From: Lucifuga dentata
Taxonomy: Eukaryota > Chordata > Actinopteri > Ophidiiformes > Bythitidae
Assembly (NCBI GenBank): GCA_014773175.1
Contig: VXCM01000413.1
Location: forward strand, 1 to 64,000
DNA: 64,000 nucleotides
Direction: 5' to 3'
The notes under the pieces were generated by a model that saw only the letters and a program-made list of their open reading frames with translations, was not told the DNA's origin and ran no database searches. The position numbers and the translations under genes were made by a program. Positions 1 to 10,670 of this stretch are shown here, piece after piece. Within the stretch, counting starts at the first letter, position 1. The number at the start of each line of letters is the position of its first letter.

Positions 1-362
1 ATGGAGGCAGATGATTCGCTGTGGTGACCCCTGAAGGGAAAGCCGAAAGGAAAAGAAGAAGACACTTCTGTTCAGCATGCGCAGCGCTGTCTGCGATGTT
101 GGTTTGTTAATGAAGATCCTTACCACAAAGTAATCTTTAACACTCTCCAGTCTTGTGAAGGGCTAAGCTGCCTGGACTCCTCAGTAATCAGCCTGCTTTC
201 CAGACAGATAACAGTATAGCTGGATCACACACACACACTCATCCGTCCAGTCGGTGGCACCAGAGCCAACATCCGGGAGAGGCTAAGCTCTTAATTTGTT
301 CTGACCGGAGCACGTTGTGTCTCAGTAGGCCAACAGGCCCAGCCTCTCCATCAATGTGAGTN

Positions 363-420
<58 letters not shown>
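363..420 (+). repeat. (TG)n microsatellite
   Basis: An almost pure TG run of about 58 bases following an N at 362, within epha3 intron 2. The N probably marks a contig join inside the repeat, so the true length is unknown. Confidence 0.95.
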
Positions 421-422
<2 letters not shown>

Positions 423-1143
423 GTGAGGGCTCAGTGCCACTGCCACATTATGAGAAATCATTTGTGAACAGCAGTCTCTGAGGGCAGGCTGCTTATCGGA
501 GCGCAATCAGTGGATGACGTGAGTAATTACAGATGATTCACCTTGAGGACTTGATCATCAGCAATATCTCTCTCTTTCTCATTCCTGTCGTCTCCACTTC
601 CTTCTCCCTCTCTCACTCTCTGATCCTCTCCTCTCCCCTCTCTTTTTCTCTGCAAGCAATCTCATCACATTAGCTCCTGTTCATTCTGCATTTAATCCTA
701 TCACCACTTTTTTAACATGTTCAAAGCAAATAACTTGACATAAAGTGGAGGTCGCTGCACACACTGCTTAACCTCTGACACACATACCAATGTTCACGGC
801 TGCAGGCTCGAGTCCCTGTATCGGTACTCTCCTTCTTACTTACTCACGAATGTGAATAACTTCTTTCAGCACAACATTAATCTCTTCTTTGAAAGGTCAT
901 GCAAATAACCTGAGATTGTCCTCAAACTAAATGCATTTTAAAGAGCTTTGGGGCAATTTTGTTTTATTTGTGGTTCACCCTCATGAAGAAACTCAGAGTA
1001 TTTGGATGGTGCCAGCACTATATATGGCCAAATGAAACAAAGTTTGGCAGCTCCAGGGAATAAATGACTGGATTACCTTAAACCAGTGCCAAGAAGTAAT
1101 TCTAACACTTAATAAAGAAAGAAAAAAAAAAAATCGAAGTGTA

Positions 1144-1145
<2 letters not shown>

Positions 1146-1176
<31 letters not shown>
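1146..1176 (+). repeat. (TG)n microsatellite
   Basis: A pure TG run of 31 bases in epha3 intron 2. Confidence 0.93.
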
Positions 1177-1177
<1 letters not shown>

Positions 1178-2547
1178 AGTGGGCAAGCCCTGAGGCACAG
1201 TAGTCTAGACAAATAAACACAGAGAACCCAGTGGAGGGATCGTGTAGTAGCAGAGAATGGCTGATAGATGAGGCAGCATGGATTTTTCCCAGGTTGGCAT
1301 GTTGCTACAGCGCAGCTGATTGCATTTTTTTATGAAAGCTCCACACATGTCATATGTAATAATTTACTGTCGTAGAAGGAAAATGTGGAATGTCTGCAAC
1401 AATTAGTGACTGTTTTGAAGAAATTTATTACAACAAATTTAAATGTAAACTGTGTAAATTGGAATTTCTTTTTCTTTACAATGTATGACGTCACAGCGAG
1501 CGCCCCTCAGCTGCTTGCTAACTTGTGCTACATTTGCACTACAGGTCTTGATGGCCAATTTGGAATTTTTAAACATATTAGATGTTTTTGACATGTCTTT
1601 GGCCTATGGCCCGTATCAGATGCCTTTACACAGTTAAGACTTGAAACATACTGCATGAACAAACAAGGGCTTACTTTTTAAGATGGAGGTAAATGGAATG
1701 AGACAGAAATAATATGCAAGCTGTTGCTAAAGCATCTTTAAAAGTCCACAACAACTTAATTGTATTTTAAGGGTGGAGAAGAAGGATTAGAGCACTTGTT
1801 GTCATTTGGGTGTGTGCAGCAATGAATGCTGCTACATCATTCATATGCAGACAAAGCAGTAGATTTTTATGACATGCAAGGAATGGCAAGGAAATTCTGA
1901 TCTATGTATTTAGATGAATATGGCCCAGAACAGATCTGTGATTACCTGATTTCATGTTGTGTACACGTTCACAACACTTATCTGATATGTGACACATATG
2001 TGCAAAAAATCAGAAGTGGGTCACTTGTACCTGTCGCGTAAATGTAGCATTGGAGACATACTCTAGTTGTAGGTTAACAATAATGGAAACACACTATTTT
2101 CATGCAGCAGCAGTGAAATACTGTCTATAACAGTTATTGAAAAAGGGAGCTGGGTGGGGGCTGCATGCTGGCTGACATTCTTGTATAGATGCTTTTTGTC
2201 TACAACCTAAAATCCTTTAATACTTTAATCTTTAACACACAGATTTAAACACAGATATTCACACAAACACGCAGTATAATTTCCCTTAAGCAGCTTGACC
2301 ATATGGCAAATGCTTCACCTTTAATCTGTCTGACAGAGAATGAATAGAAACCCTCAAATGAAAAGTGGGTTAATCTTCACTTGGTTCATTAGATCAAAGC
2401 GTCATAGTGAGAAGCATGGGACTTTGAAAATCCTCATTTTGAATTCAAAACTAAAACCTGCCTCAGTCATGTCAGTGGATCCCATACGGAGAATGGTTAT
2501 CATATTCAGATATGTTGTGAATAAACAGAAAGATAAAATGTACTCAC

Positions 2548-2612
2548 CCCATGTGTTGGGTAGGATATCCATCCTAACTCCCCTTGGCTTGCTTTAGAGT
2601 CTAACAGGTTGA
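2548..2612 (-). CDS. epha3: EphA receptor (epha3-like), coding exon 2: start of the mature ectodomain
   Basis: This 65-base exon translates, with the G left over from exon 1, as [20 protein letters not shown] followed by HG. That is the start of the ephrin-binding ectodomain; from memory of the family, human EPHA3 differs at only a few positions here and its exon 2 is also 65 bases. The acceptor is strong: a long pyrimidine tract (complement of 2615-2640) followed by CCACAG. The donor is GGG|GTGAGTA at 2547-2541. The exon enters in phase 1 and leaves in phase 0, as in other EphA genes. It is too short to stand out as an open frame and was found by its motif. Exon 3, expected to begin with Trp-Glu-Glu, does not occur to the left, so the gene runs off the window. 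Confidence 0.95.
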
Positions 2613-4888
2613 CTGTGGAGAGGAAAAGAAAAAAAGAAGAAAAACAGAGAACATGAGTATCTAGTCCTTGTTAGCCCCAATTAGCCTTTATCTAATCCCA
2701 CAGGAGGGCCCAAGAGATCACCAAGCACTGATCATGACTCTATTTACTCAGCTGCCACACTCACACACACACATGCACGCACACAAAATACACATATCGT
2801 GCTAACAAATGGAAAGTAAAAGCTGTGTATCTTGTCCTGACTGTGTAAAGCATCAAAGCAGAATTTAGCTGTACAGGCCTACAACTTATAACCAAGAAAA
2901 TGGAGCTTATTTTCAGAGAACTGTGCATTTTTTAGTGTTTGATGCCTTTTCTTTTGGGTATCACCTGCGTCTGTGGTGAGTGGAGCCAAAACTCATCAAT
3001 CCTCAACTGAGGAGCATTTTTACAAGATGCATTAAGAGGCAACTGTCTAAAACAGTTTCAGCGGTGGAGAGAGATGCAATGGGGCCACAGCGAAAGCATG
3101 TAAATTTAACACATCCGGAATCCATACGCACTCAATTAGCACTTTATTGCATACACCAACAGAATTTAATTAAACAGTTTAACTGACTGCAGCATAGAGA
3201 GAGATGTTTGCTCATATTCTGTATGCTAAGCATACTGTGTATAAATGGGGTGGACAAAAAATTCTATATTTTTACACCACCACTAACTATGGCCTCAAAA
3301 ATGACCTTAGACTTGAATCAAACCCTCTGAAAATATCCACAAAACTGAACATTATTACTTCACACAAGATAAAATGCAGGGTTATTATAATCAACTTTAC
3401 AGGTATACAACTGATTTAAAAGTTTATCTACTAAGTTATCAATATTTGTTGATAAGATCTTGAGTTTGCTTTAAATTTTTTCTTTATTTCCATCACAGGG
3501 AACTGAGAAAATATTTTTTGTACAGTGAATGAGAAGTGTTATCTCAAAAGGGAAAGAAACAAGGCAGATGAGTCTAGTGGGCTGACATGCAACAAATACT
3601 AGTATTACAAAAATAGTGAACAGATAGTATGGAGATTTTTGTGTTTTTAATGTTTTTTTGGTTCAAACAATTTCACTATTATTTAATCCATATTTCTGTG
3701 CCAGGTTGTGATCCCATATTCATGCAACAAAATGTATTTACATTTTTCAGTGATTACAAACAATGATACTCAGCAATATGCATGAAAGAGGAGCAGCTAA
3801 CCAGATAATGTGAATGGATAGAAAGCCATAAAATTACACTCTTTCGGCAGTTCGGGTAGAGTCTGACGCAGCCTCTTTCTCCTCATCCCTCTGAGAGCAA
3901 AGCAATCCACAGCTCAGTAGTGCACACACACCAAAGTGAGTATACACATAGACAACAAAGTGAGGCACCAGTGCAATAGAGATAAAGGCCCTGCAGCTAT
4001 AACTCTATTCACTGTGAAACTAAGGAGAAGAAATTCCCCCAATATGCTTCTGTTTGGAGCTGCAGTAAACAAGCCGTGAGAAACCTTGTCCAAAGAGAGT
4101 CTAAGAGACTATTTGTGTGTCATGAAAGACTAAAAAGCTGTTTACCACCTCCCCACCCCCACAAAAAGTGGAAAGTAAATTAAAAAGAAAAATTATTTCA
4201 CCAAACAAACTCTTTTGTTTCTAAACCTATACCTTGTTTCTAAGATCTAAACCTTAATTATTTTGTTGTATATAATAATTAAGATTTAGACAGAAATGCT
4301 AATTTTCTTCAGGTGAGTGTGAAGGCAATCAGTCAATGTGACAGAAAAGAGAGTGAAAGGGGAGAAAGGAACACACATACACAACACACTTGGAAACTTA
4401 TTAACAAATTCCAGACCCAAAATGCCAATAATTGAGGCTCACCTGAACTGTGCCGTGCCAGGCCGATCAGCCAGCTGAGTGGCAGCAGACACATTCCTAT
4501 TAGAGTCTAATGAAGCTATCTGTTCATGTCAGATAATAGCAGCTCAGCATCCAGGACCATTGCTTCCAATTTACATTTCTCAACGAGCCAAACCCACCAC
4601 TCAAATTGAGCCAAGCGGGGGAATTCGAGAGCAGAAAATTAGAAGACTACTCTCATATCACATGAGGAAAAAAGCCTCCTCCAGCTGCACGTACATATGC
4701 ACAAACACACACACACACACTCACACACACTTGGACATGCACACACATCCACACTAATTTCAGCATCAATACACACAGAAGACATGCATGCACCCACATA
4801 GTTAAATGCACAACCTTTCAGATGCATATTATAACATGTACATACACACCCACACGCAAACATTTGCTGGCAGTCTGTCTCACTCTAA

Positions 4889-4890
<2 letters not shown>

Positions 4891-4949
<59 letters not shown>

Positions 4950-4954
4950 TCTCT
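4891..4954 (+). repeat. (CT)n microsatellite
   Basis: A 64-base CT run with a single G interruption at 4937, in epha3 intron 1, followed by a short CA-rich stretch. Confidence 0.95.
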
Positions 4955-6002
4955 AACACACACTCAGTAGGCAAGCTAACATCAGCCAAGCATAGCCCCT
5001 GCCCCAACAGGGAGTGTCTGCAAGCGGGAACTAGGAGTATAAATAGCAAACTGAGTCAGCCTGTCTGTAAAGAGAAAAACATCACAGAGGTAGAAACAAG
5101 TGGATGATCTCTAACACACACACCTATAGGCAGCCCATCATAAACACACACAGGAACCCCACAACAATAACTGGGAGGACAAAGTAAAGAGAGAACATCA
5201 TATGCAAGTAGCAAGTCCAGCAAGTGTGCATGGAGGAAATGCACAGATTTTTAGTTACATTGTCCAGTTGGTGAATCTCTGATGAGTATCAAAATCATTG
5301 TGCATTGTTGGCTCTGGAACTCCATGCACATAAATAGATAAATGTGTGTAAGCTACGAGCATCTCCAGCAGGAAAAAAAATAAAAAGTTGTTTATTCCGT
5401 GTTCTGTGTTCTGCATTTTAAAAAGGAATGACTAATCAACTCAAAATAGCTGATTCATTTTTTAATGACTTTAGGTTAACAGCTTAATTGCACGATGATT
5501 TTTTTTTATAACTGAACACATGTATGGCAATTAAGATTCCCTGCCAAGTTCAAAACAACATGCCGTCCTTCCCGTTCAAAGCAAATTCCTTATGACTCCA
5601 AGAAAGCTGCATATCACATTTTAGATAATATATCATTAATTATTTTTTTCACTTGTAAAATCTAGTAAGGCTGATCACAGAATATATTGAAGTGTGCATG
5701 GAGCACCACAGCATTGGATAAGTTGAGCAATATGACAAGTTGGCCAACACTACATGTAGTCCTTTAAATCTCTTTTATCTGTGATCCCAGCACAACAGAA
5801 AACACACTTTTGAAATAGTATCACAACAGATGTAAATCCTTAGCTACAGGCACAATGAAGTTTTTGGATGAGCGGAAGAATATGCTTTCAGGCAGAGATG
5901 TTGGTTTCAAATCAACAAATGGCTTGATCAGCAGACCAGAGACCCTCCCATCTGGAATAAGTCACCCTGTATAGTGTGTACTATAGCAAAGCTATCACTG
6001 AT

Positions 6003-6137
6003 AATAGAATAGAATAGAATAGAATAGAATAGAATAGAATAGAATAGAATAGACACATGCACATGCTCTNAATAGAATAGAATAGAATAGAATAGAATAG
6101 AATAGAATAGAATAGAATAGACACATGCACATGCTCT
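6003..6137 (+). repeat. (AATAG)n pentanucleotide repeat, duplicated around an N
   Basis: Ten AATAG units plus a 17-base tail (6003-6069), an N at 6070, then the identical 67 bases again (6071-6137). The exact copy including the unique tail indicates an unmerged contig overlap, so there is probably a single array in the genome. Confidence 0.93.
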
Positions 6138-6343
6138 CCTGATTTTCCCCAGCTTGTGGTGAATAAAGTGGAGGGTTTTTGGCTCAGTGAAAGTGAGGTT
6201 GGCAGGCTGCAGCGCAGGCAAAGAGGCGACTTGTGTCTGTGTTAAAGGGTGAAGTGTTCACCTCCCATTTATGAATTATTCAAGTGCAGAGTCGCTTAGT
6301 CTGATGTTACTGCTGCTTGCCCAGCCCATGTGTCCCCATTCAT

Positions 6344-6394
<51 letters not shown>
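6344..6394 (+). repeat. (TTCT)n tetranucleotide repeat
   Basis: About 12 to 13 uninterrupted TTCT units in epha3 intron 1. The frames it opens on both strands are low-complexity and not genes. Confidence 0.95.
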
Positions 6395-6589
6395 GTGTAG
6401 TATCGGTGTCCTCAAACAGATACACAGATTGCTCCACATAAATGCACGCAGTCCTGCTGCACTCTATACAAGCGCACAAATGCACTTAATCTTTTTCTTG
6501 CTCTTAAAGCCCTTAAGCATTCTGTTAAATAGAGGATGCCACTCTCCATCTTCAGCTCGATGTTTTGACAGCAGATATAAGCCTATATG

Positions 6590-6930
6590 AAGAGAAGAGG
6601 CTTTATTTTTAAAGGATGGGATGCATTTCTACCGCCTCTGGAAGGAACCATCGCTCACAAACGCATTCGTCCCAGGGGGAGTGCTGAGACAGGCTGGCCG
6701 GGCCGGGCTTCCCTACCGCCGGCTAAAAATACTCGAGCCCTCCTGGCGCCCTGCAGCGGGACACGCTGCACAGCCACAGGAGCAAACACCTTTCATTTCT
6801 CTCCGTGATCAGATTAAAAAAGCCCGAACATCTGCTCAAAGTTACAGCTACTCAGCACCTCGTAAGTGGGTTCCGCGAATGGGAATTTATTTCCCACTTT
6901 TCCCAAGCGTTTTCAGACAGGACCAGTAGG
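6590..6930. promoter_or_regulatory. CpG-rich patch inside epha3 intron 1
   Basis: By eye this stretch has about 18 CpG dinucleotides in roughly 300 bases and runs of GC-rich sequence (ggccgggccgggc, ctaccgccggc), against a CpG-poor, AT-rich background. It contains a MEF2-like CTAAAAATA (6724-6732) and, on the plus strand, a strong donor-like CTC|GTAAGTGGG near 6860. It could be an alternative promoter, an enhancer, or the first exon of an antisense transcript. No open frame here is convincing as a protein. Confidence 0.35.
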
Positions 6931-8085
6931 ACTCAGTGGAAGCCACAAAATAAATTCGGTTCTTAAAACATGCAGATTAATGGGTGAGGCGCTGTGCCGA
7001 GATGGGACAGAAGATTAAAAACTAAAACTAAACGTCTGGCTTTCTTTATGCATGTGAAAGGAAAATAATAAAATAATAACACGTTTTCCATCAGTCCATT
7101 CAGAAGTTTACTTTTCAAAGCGGGTTTTTAATTATCTAGGCCTATATCTATCTATATATTATCTATAGTTTAATGACCTAACTGATGCATTTATTATGTG
7201 GAGCTTCACATGTATAAAATGTTTGCAGAATAAGGCCTTACATTTAATAACTTCATGTAACAACGTTTTTTTTAAATAATTATTATTTTATGTTTGGTGT
7301 TTGCTTTGCTGTACAGCTCATGATGTTCTTTGATAATCTGCTACGCACATGGAGATTCTAGTCCAGCAGTTTAGTCTTAAAGTAGAACTTTGTCTTTTAG
7401 TCATGCTTACAAGATGAATTATACCTCATCTGAAAGGGTGACATGTCTCAGATAACATACTTTTTCATTTATCAGACTCGTCTTATATTAAAAAATCACA
7501 TCTCTACTTGTGTGACTTGTAAAATGACTTTTATCAAATAAACCCCAAACTGGAAACACATTCTGATTCGCAGGCATGTAACACTATCGATGAGCTTTAT
7601 TCCTCTCAACATGTAGGCAATAAACTAGAGTGTTTTATTAACTTGTTTTCCCCATAAGGAAAAATCATTACATGTTTGATACTCAGAAAGTTTATGACTT
7701 TTTGTTAGTTTTATGTTAGACTGTTTTATCAAAAATATAGGCTGTTATTGTGGTCCGTTCTCTTTGACTTTTCCTGGAAATTACAAGCATATTCTGACTT
7801 CTAAAGCGGGACAGTCCTCTTTCAAAATAATAAATAAACTTCGGCAGACCATATTTCTTTTAATCCAAAGTTTTCACTCCTTTAACACTGCTTATTCGCA
7901 TTTTGCAACCATATGAATTTCTATAGAATACAGACGGAGCGGCTCGATACTGACACACTCTGGCTGATTTATGTTTTGGAAATGTAATTTCTTTTCACAT
8001 TTGTTTTTTTTTTATTTTAACTCTTAGTACTTTGTTAGTTATTCTTACCAACTAGTAGGCCTAAACTCGTGACTGGATTTATCCC

Positions 8086-8167
8086 TCATACACACACACA
8101 CACAGGCAAACACAAACTCACTCAATTCTCTCTCTCTCTCTCTCACACACACACTCACACACACTCC
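8086..8167 (+). repeat. Compound (CA)n-(TC)n-(CA)n simple repeat
   Basis: Short CA run, then a TC run at about 8127-8144, then CA again, all in epha3 intron 1. Confidence 0.85.
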
Positions 8168-10368
8168 AAGTACACGCACATTTTTGTGTATAGAAGGGTG
8201 ACGTGTACATATTTGTGGACACAGATAATGTTTTGTGTCCTGAGCGCATTATTAATGCGTATTTGCCTGTTATATATTATCAGAATCTTTAATATTGAGT
8301 ATTAAGGATCGTTTCCTCAGTATAGGCAAAAACAGATTTAGAATTTTCTTGACATTGACTTTGTGACTCTGTAATCTGTTTTATAAAGAATTACATATTC
8401 TCTCCTGACTCATGCATTCCAAATGTCATCATTTAAACCTATTGATCTCTTTTTGCATTACAAAAAAGTCCAGCTCATTCCTTGAGGAGAGACGTGGTGC
8501 AAAAAGAGGCCAAAGAAGTTGCGAGTAGCGTAGCACTACCAGGGATACACATCTTGTCATGCTGATTCCTTTGTAAGACGCCATCAAAGTTTAGATTTCA
8601 ACTTTTTTATATAGGCGACGTAGCCTAGAAACTCCAGCAGAAGTTCATACCTGTAAATAAAACAGGTCCTAAAGACGTTTCAGTGGTCTGGCTGTGAAAT
8701 TGGACATTATAAGGGATCATGAATGAATTTAATGGGGAAAAATCGCAATTAGGCCATAAGCAGTTCAACCTTTTCTTTATGTGAGGATTTCTCTTAGATC
8801 AGAATTCACTTTTTTACATTGGCCTCTAATTTTCATATTCCAAACACACATCATAACATCAGCCAACGTATAGCATTGCTTGTTGATCATTCTTTACGGT
8901 TCTCCGTAAAGGCAGCAGAAAACAGGCTACAGAATTAGTTTTTTCACTCATTCAGTAGCCTGCTGACAAACTTTTAATGACCTCAATTCTGGGCCCATAA
9001 AGGGGTACTCAGATTAAGATAATCAACTATATTTGTGTGAAATTTTAAGTCACTAACTGTGTGTGAGAGAGTTTGTAGATGTGTGTAGTATTTACAAAAG
9101 CTTTTTTTCTCAGTAACTCACATGAAGCTCATGGATAGTGTTTTTTCATTATTTGTAACATTATTGTGATCCCTAAACTCTTGCCAATATAGACACTATA
9201 ACTCAAATTTATATGTATTTTTTCGACATGCAAATTTAACAAGTCAACATCCTAACTAAAGGACTAACGCGCAGCACAACAGGCGTCTCTGTGCGCCGCC
9301 CTTTTCTTATTCCCGCTGTTAACTGCAAAAAAAAAAAAAAAAAAAAAAAAATTGTTCATCTAAACAAGCCTGCTACCTAAAGCCGAGGGCTAAAATGTAT
9401 TTGACAATTTTGAGCAAATAAAACAAATCTACCATTCGACCGATTCCAACGTTCCAAGCGTCTTTGTGCTGAGCAGCACTTTACTGCATCTGCTTTATTC
9501 TGATGTCTCACTTTCTCATGCTTCTAGAACAAAACAAAAAAAAAAGAAAAAAGAAAAAAAAATCCCGAAAAAGTTCCGCGAAACTGCCAATGAAAACAAA
9601 TGGAACTGTGTATTTGAATTTTCCCTCGTTTGATGAAAAAACAGATTTGGATATATTTAACATGATCTATTAGCAGAATGAGTTCAGATGGACAGTTTAC
9701 GGCTCATCACAGCAGCCTGGAAGCCGACGGTTTGGGATTTATTCGGGTCAAACAGCTATCCGCGTTTTTACGCACACTGAGACTGATTCACAGCTGTTTA
9801 TTGATTTTAAATCAGCAGAAGTGTAGTCTAACCGGAGCATAAACCACAACCATAGATTTCAGATTAATTAGAAAGTGATCGGCGCATCTGCTCGCTGAAA
9901 CGCAGGCAGCGGACTTTTCTTTGTAGGTTCGCCCCGTTCTGACTCCGTGATGGCGCTTTGAGGTCTGCCTCCCCGTCACACCACTTCTTCACCTGAATAA
10001 AACAGCGAGGGGTGTCCCCGACGTTTCCCTAAATTAGGTTTCCTAATCTGCTTGATTTGGATCTTTTTTTTTTTTTTTTTTAAGTTTCTATATATTTTTT
10101 TAATCATCAAAAATGATCCAGTATCAGAGTGCTTGAAATTCCCAGCGATCCACAGCGTTTCCTTCGTGCGCTTTGGGTGTTTTTTTTTTTTTTTTTTTTN
10201 TTTTTTTTTTTTTTTTTTTGGTTTTTGTTTTTTTATCATTGTTATTACGATCATTTCAGTAGCAGAGAGCGCACGGAAACCTGACGCAGCGCACCATTCA
10301 CAACCTGCACACACGCGCGCGTGCAAGCACACACACGCACACACAAACACGTGAACGCAGCTCCTTAC

Positions 10369-10462
10369 CTTCGTTGGAGGGATATGTGATAGGAAAGACA
10401 GGAAGAATGCCGGAGAGTAAAAGAAGTAAAATGAAAAGGAGTGATCGCGGATTGCAATCCAT
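10369..10462 (-). CDS. epha3: EphA receptor (epha3-like), coding exon 1: start codon and signal peptide
   Basis: This is the first coding exon of an Eph receptor tyrosine kinase, a single-pass membrane receptor for GPI-anchored ephrin-A ligands that acts in axon guidance and cell sorting. Read on the minus strand it gives 31 codons plus one base: MDCNPRSLLFILLLLLSGIL, then PVFPITYPSNE. The Leu-rich core is a signal peptide. The MDC start and the terminal PSNE resemble EPHA3, whose mature chain runs on as VNLLDSK. The ATG sits in a full Kozak context (GCCACCATGG), and an in-frame TGA 12 bases upstream (10472-10474) fixes it as the start. The exon ends AAG|GTAAGG, a consensus donor, in phase 1, so the split codon becomes Val with exon 2. 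EphA5 also has PSNEV after its signal peptide, so the paralogue is less certain than the family. Confidence 0.92.
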
Positions 10463-10491
10463 GGTGGCGGATCAGAGGTACATAACTCCAT
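10369..10491 (-). other. Upstream ATG and overlapping uORF in the epha3 leader (first 41 codons)
   Basis: The first ATG of the visible leader lies at 10489-10491, 29 bases before the epha3 start and in another frame. It runs without a stop through the whole of exon 1 and reaches the donor exactly at a codon boundary. After splicing it continues into exon 2 as TCA ACC TGT TAG and stops at 44 codons. Its own context is weak (T at -3, G at +4), whereas the main ATG has a full Kozak sequence, so leaky scanning would be expected to reach the main start. Whether the leader is really transcribed from upstream of 10491 is inferred. Confidence 0.65.
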
Positions 10492-10670
10492 GAAGCCACT
10501 GACTGATCTGACAGCGTCTCCTCTCCTCTCCACTCCGAGCTCTCTCTCTCTCTCTCTCCCCCTCTCTCCCTCTCACCTCCTCCGGTNTCCTCTCCACTCC
10601 GAGCTCTCTCTCTCTCTCTCTCCCCCTCTCTCCCTCTCACCTCCTCCGGTTAGAGCAGTTTTCCGCTGGG
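10463..10670 (-). promoter_or_regulatory. epha3: epha3 5' leader and promoter-proximal region, GA-rich
   Basis: The sequence immediately upstream of the epha3 start codon. On the gene's strand it is a purine tract of GA and GGGAGA repeats followed by about 60 bases of mixed leader. No TATA box is evident; the transcription start cannot be placed. An N at 10587 is flanked by two identical 63-base copies (10524-10586 and 10588-10650) that are probably one sequence in the real genome, so the leader shown here is likely about 64 bases too long. Confidence 0.6.

Larger units (their letters stand above)
1..2547 (-). other. epha3: epha3 intron 2, 5' part (continues outside the window)
   Basis: Starts with the exon 2 donor and runs off the left edge. 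No coding exon was found; in particular there is no sequence resembling the ligand-binding domain of exon 3. It contains (TG)n at 363-420 (after an N at 362) and at 1146-1176. A TC-rich block lies near 568-652. The stretch 1480-2060 has the look of an old interspersed repeat but I could not define its ends. Confidence 0.8.
2613..10368 (-). other. epha3: epha3 intron 1 (7756 bases)
   Basis: The interval between the donor of coding exon 1 and the acceptor of coding exon 2. It is mostly AT-rich and non-repetitive, and no further exon was recognised on either strand. It holds several simple repeats (listed separately), a CpG-rich patch near 6600-6930, and a CpG-enriched stretch (about 9240-9960) next to exon 1 that probably belongs to the promoter-proximal region. 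Poly-A/T runs lie at 9327-9351, 10064-10081 and 10180-10219, the last interrupted by an N at 10200. Confidence 0.88.

Noticed and set aside
1..2547. Search for epha3 exon 3
   Set aside because: No sequence resembling the WEE...TYQVC ligand-binding region is present on the minus strand, so exon 3 lies outside the window.
6003..6137. Apparent tandem duplication of a 67-base unit
   Set aside because: The copies are identical and separated by an N, which points to an assembly overlap and not a biological repeat or CRISPR-like array.
9976..10533. Minus-strand open frame of about 185 codons across the epha3 start region
   Set aside because: It begins at a GTG, runs through exon 1 in the wrong frame and on into the intron through the T/A homopolymer with an N. 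Only its first part survives as the overlapping uORF.
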